DNA of 64,000 bases from Caecibacteroides pullorum (lineage in GTDB: Bacteria > Bacteroidota > Bacteroidia > Bacteroidales > Bacteroidaceae). Within the stretch, counting starts at the first letter, position 1. Each line of letters begins with the position of its first letter. Below, one piece after another: positions 63,598 to 64,000 of this stretch. The notes below the pieces were generated by a model that did not search any database, was not told where the DNA came from, and was given only the letters and a program-made list of their open reading frames with translations. The DNA is taken from contig NZ_JAAZTS010000012.1 of NCBI RefSeq assembly GCF_019239235.1, positions 48,991-112,990 of the forward strand. Direction: 5' to 3'. The position numbers and the translations under genes are program-made.

Positions 63598-63658
63598 AGT
63601 GTGTCAATCCATGTGCTATTATAGTCATCAGGAGTATCATCCCCCGTAGGCTATATAT

Positions 63659-63802
63659 AAAAAAATAGGTGCTAGTTCTGTTGCTTGTAAATCTATTCCT
63701 AACAATTGCGTTGTCGCAAGAAATCCTGTTAAAATCATTAGACGTAATAGTGAGAGATGTGATGAAAAGTTGCAAATTATATCGGTTTATTTTAAAGCCT
63801 AA
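63659..63802 (+). pseudogene. hexapeptide acyltransferase, C-terminal remnant
   Basis: The frame reads IGASSVACKSIPNNCVVARN then PVKIIRR, the classical end of left-handed beta-helix acetyltransferases (GAGSVVTKSIPDNCVVAGNPAKIIR). Only about 47 codons remain, without a start and with no coil repeats before it. It is probably what is left of a capsule O-acetyltransferase. Confidence 0.7.
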
Positions 63803-63813
63803 GTTCTTTACGC

Positions 63814-63909
63814 ATGAAAGAAATTAGAATTTTAAAATTTTATGGGATACTTTTGGTCGTGTTGGGGCATGTTGTATTTACATATTCACCAACATTAGTG
63901 TCCCGTTAA
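63814..63909 (+). pseudogene. acyltransferase 3 family, N-terminal fragment cut by an insertion sequence
   Basis: MKEIRILKFYGILLVVLGHV matches the first helix of acyltransferase_3 membrane proteins, with the family's 'vvlgH' histidine. After about 28 codons the frame enters the insertion sequence end and stops. Confidence 0.65.
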
Positions 63910-64000
63910 AATGGGACGAGTTAAACAATTAATCAAAAAGCCCCGGAATCAGGGGATCATTTAGATCTTTGACATCATTGAAATTAGTCTTGTCGAACAG
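63899..64000. mobile_element. insertion sequence, left end (partial)
   Basis: The element begins near TGTCCCGTTAAAATGGGAC (63899-63917), which contains a GTCCC/GGGAC inverted pair, and interrupts the acyltransferase gene. A transposase reading frame on the minus strand ends inside. The right end lies outside the window, so the family cannot be named. Confidence 0.65.
63929..64000 (-). CDS. transposase C-terminal end (partial)
   Basis: The last 23 codons are visible, ending NDPLIPGLFD and a TAA stop. The position just inside the element's terminal sequence fits an IS transposase. Too short to assign a family; no DDE residues are visible. Confidence 0.5.
   Translation of the reverse strand: MFDKTNFNDVKDLNDPLIPGLFD

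Overview
The window is chromosomal DNA from a member of the Bacteroidales, most probably a gut Bacteroides or Phocaeicola. The evidence is: repeated Bacteroidota-type promoters (TAnnTTTG -7 box, sometimes with a TTTG/TTG about 19 nt upstream); a long SecA with a C-terminal zinc motif; class III fructose-bisphosphatase and type III glutamine synthetase; a sialidase next to a GH123-like protein; a UpxY antiterminator heading a capsule locus; and the amidase / smalltalk / HU-like / DUF4248 / DUF3987 / VirE-N cassette typical of Bacteroides capsule loci. No tRNA, rRNA or CRISPR array was recognised.

Layout. 1-10.5 kb: metabolism and transport (partial sugar-phosphate enzyme, DAACS symporter, acyl-CoA ligase, repeat-rich surface protein, fbp, AspT-type exchanger, sugar MFS transporter, LysM glucosaminidase). 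10.6-17.5 kb: cdd, then a redox/uptake cluster (NapH/NapG-like polyferredoxin fusion, Tat-exported Fe-S aldo/keto reductase, DUF1893, TonB-dependent receptor, nudC). 17.7-25.8 kb: DUF4105 protein with an alkaline phosphatase-like hydrolase, secA, a lipoprotein and an acidic unknown protein. 25.9-32.2 kb (minus): GH123-like protein, sialidase, valS. 32.4-40.5 kb: DUF3810 protease-like membrane protein, a RAYT transposase with three REP-like palindromes, mazG, an ECF sigma/anti-sigma-like/Spy-like operon, rnz, rpsA, SIMPL protein. 40.6-50.4 kb: DUF5686 protein divergent from glnN, a Crp/Fnr regulator, and ftsK-lolA-trxB. 50.6-64 kb: capsule locus: upxY, WecA-like transferase, Wza-like lipoprotein, Wzc-like tyrosine kinase and CpsB-like phosphatase on plus; the six-gene cassette on minus; a lower-GC three-gene island (unknown protein, 53-aa basic protein, ComEC-like metallo-beta-lactamase); then broken ugd and acyltransferase fragments ending in an insertion sequence.

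The strongest unexplained signal is a set of short arrays with a strict 21-23 bp period. They occur at about 11.18, 14.76, 17.56, 32.35 and 58.03 kb, mostly between genes. Each has its own core sequence, so they would be missed by a search for one repeat family. Other points of interest are the REP palindrome that lies inside the start of the RAYT gene and supplies the sequence abutting the DUF3810 stop codon, the capsule-embedded unknown operon, and the holin-like smalltalk peptide next to a T7-lysozyme-like amidase.

Several start codons were set from promoters: where a TAnnTTTG box lies inside or downstream of the longest possible start, the next usable start was taken (MFS transporter, DUF4105 protein, DUF5686 protein, RAYT).
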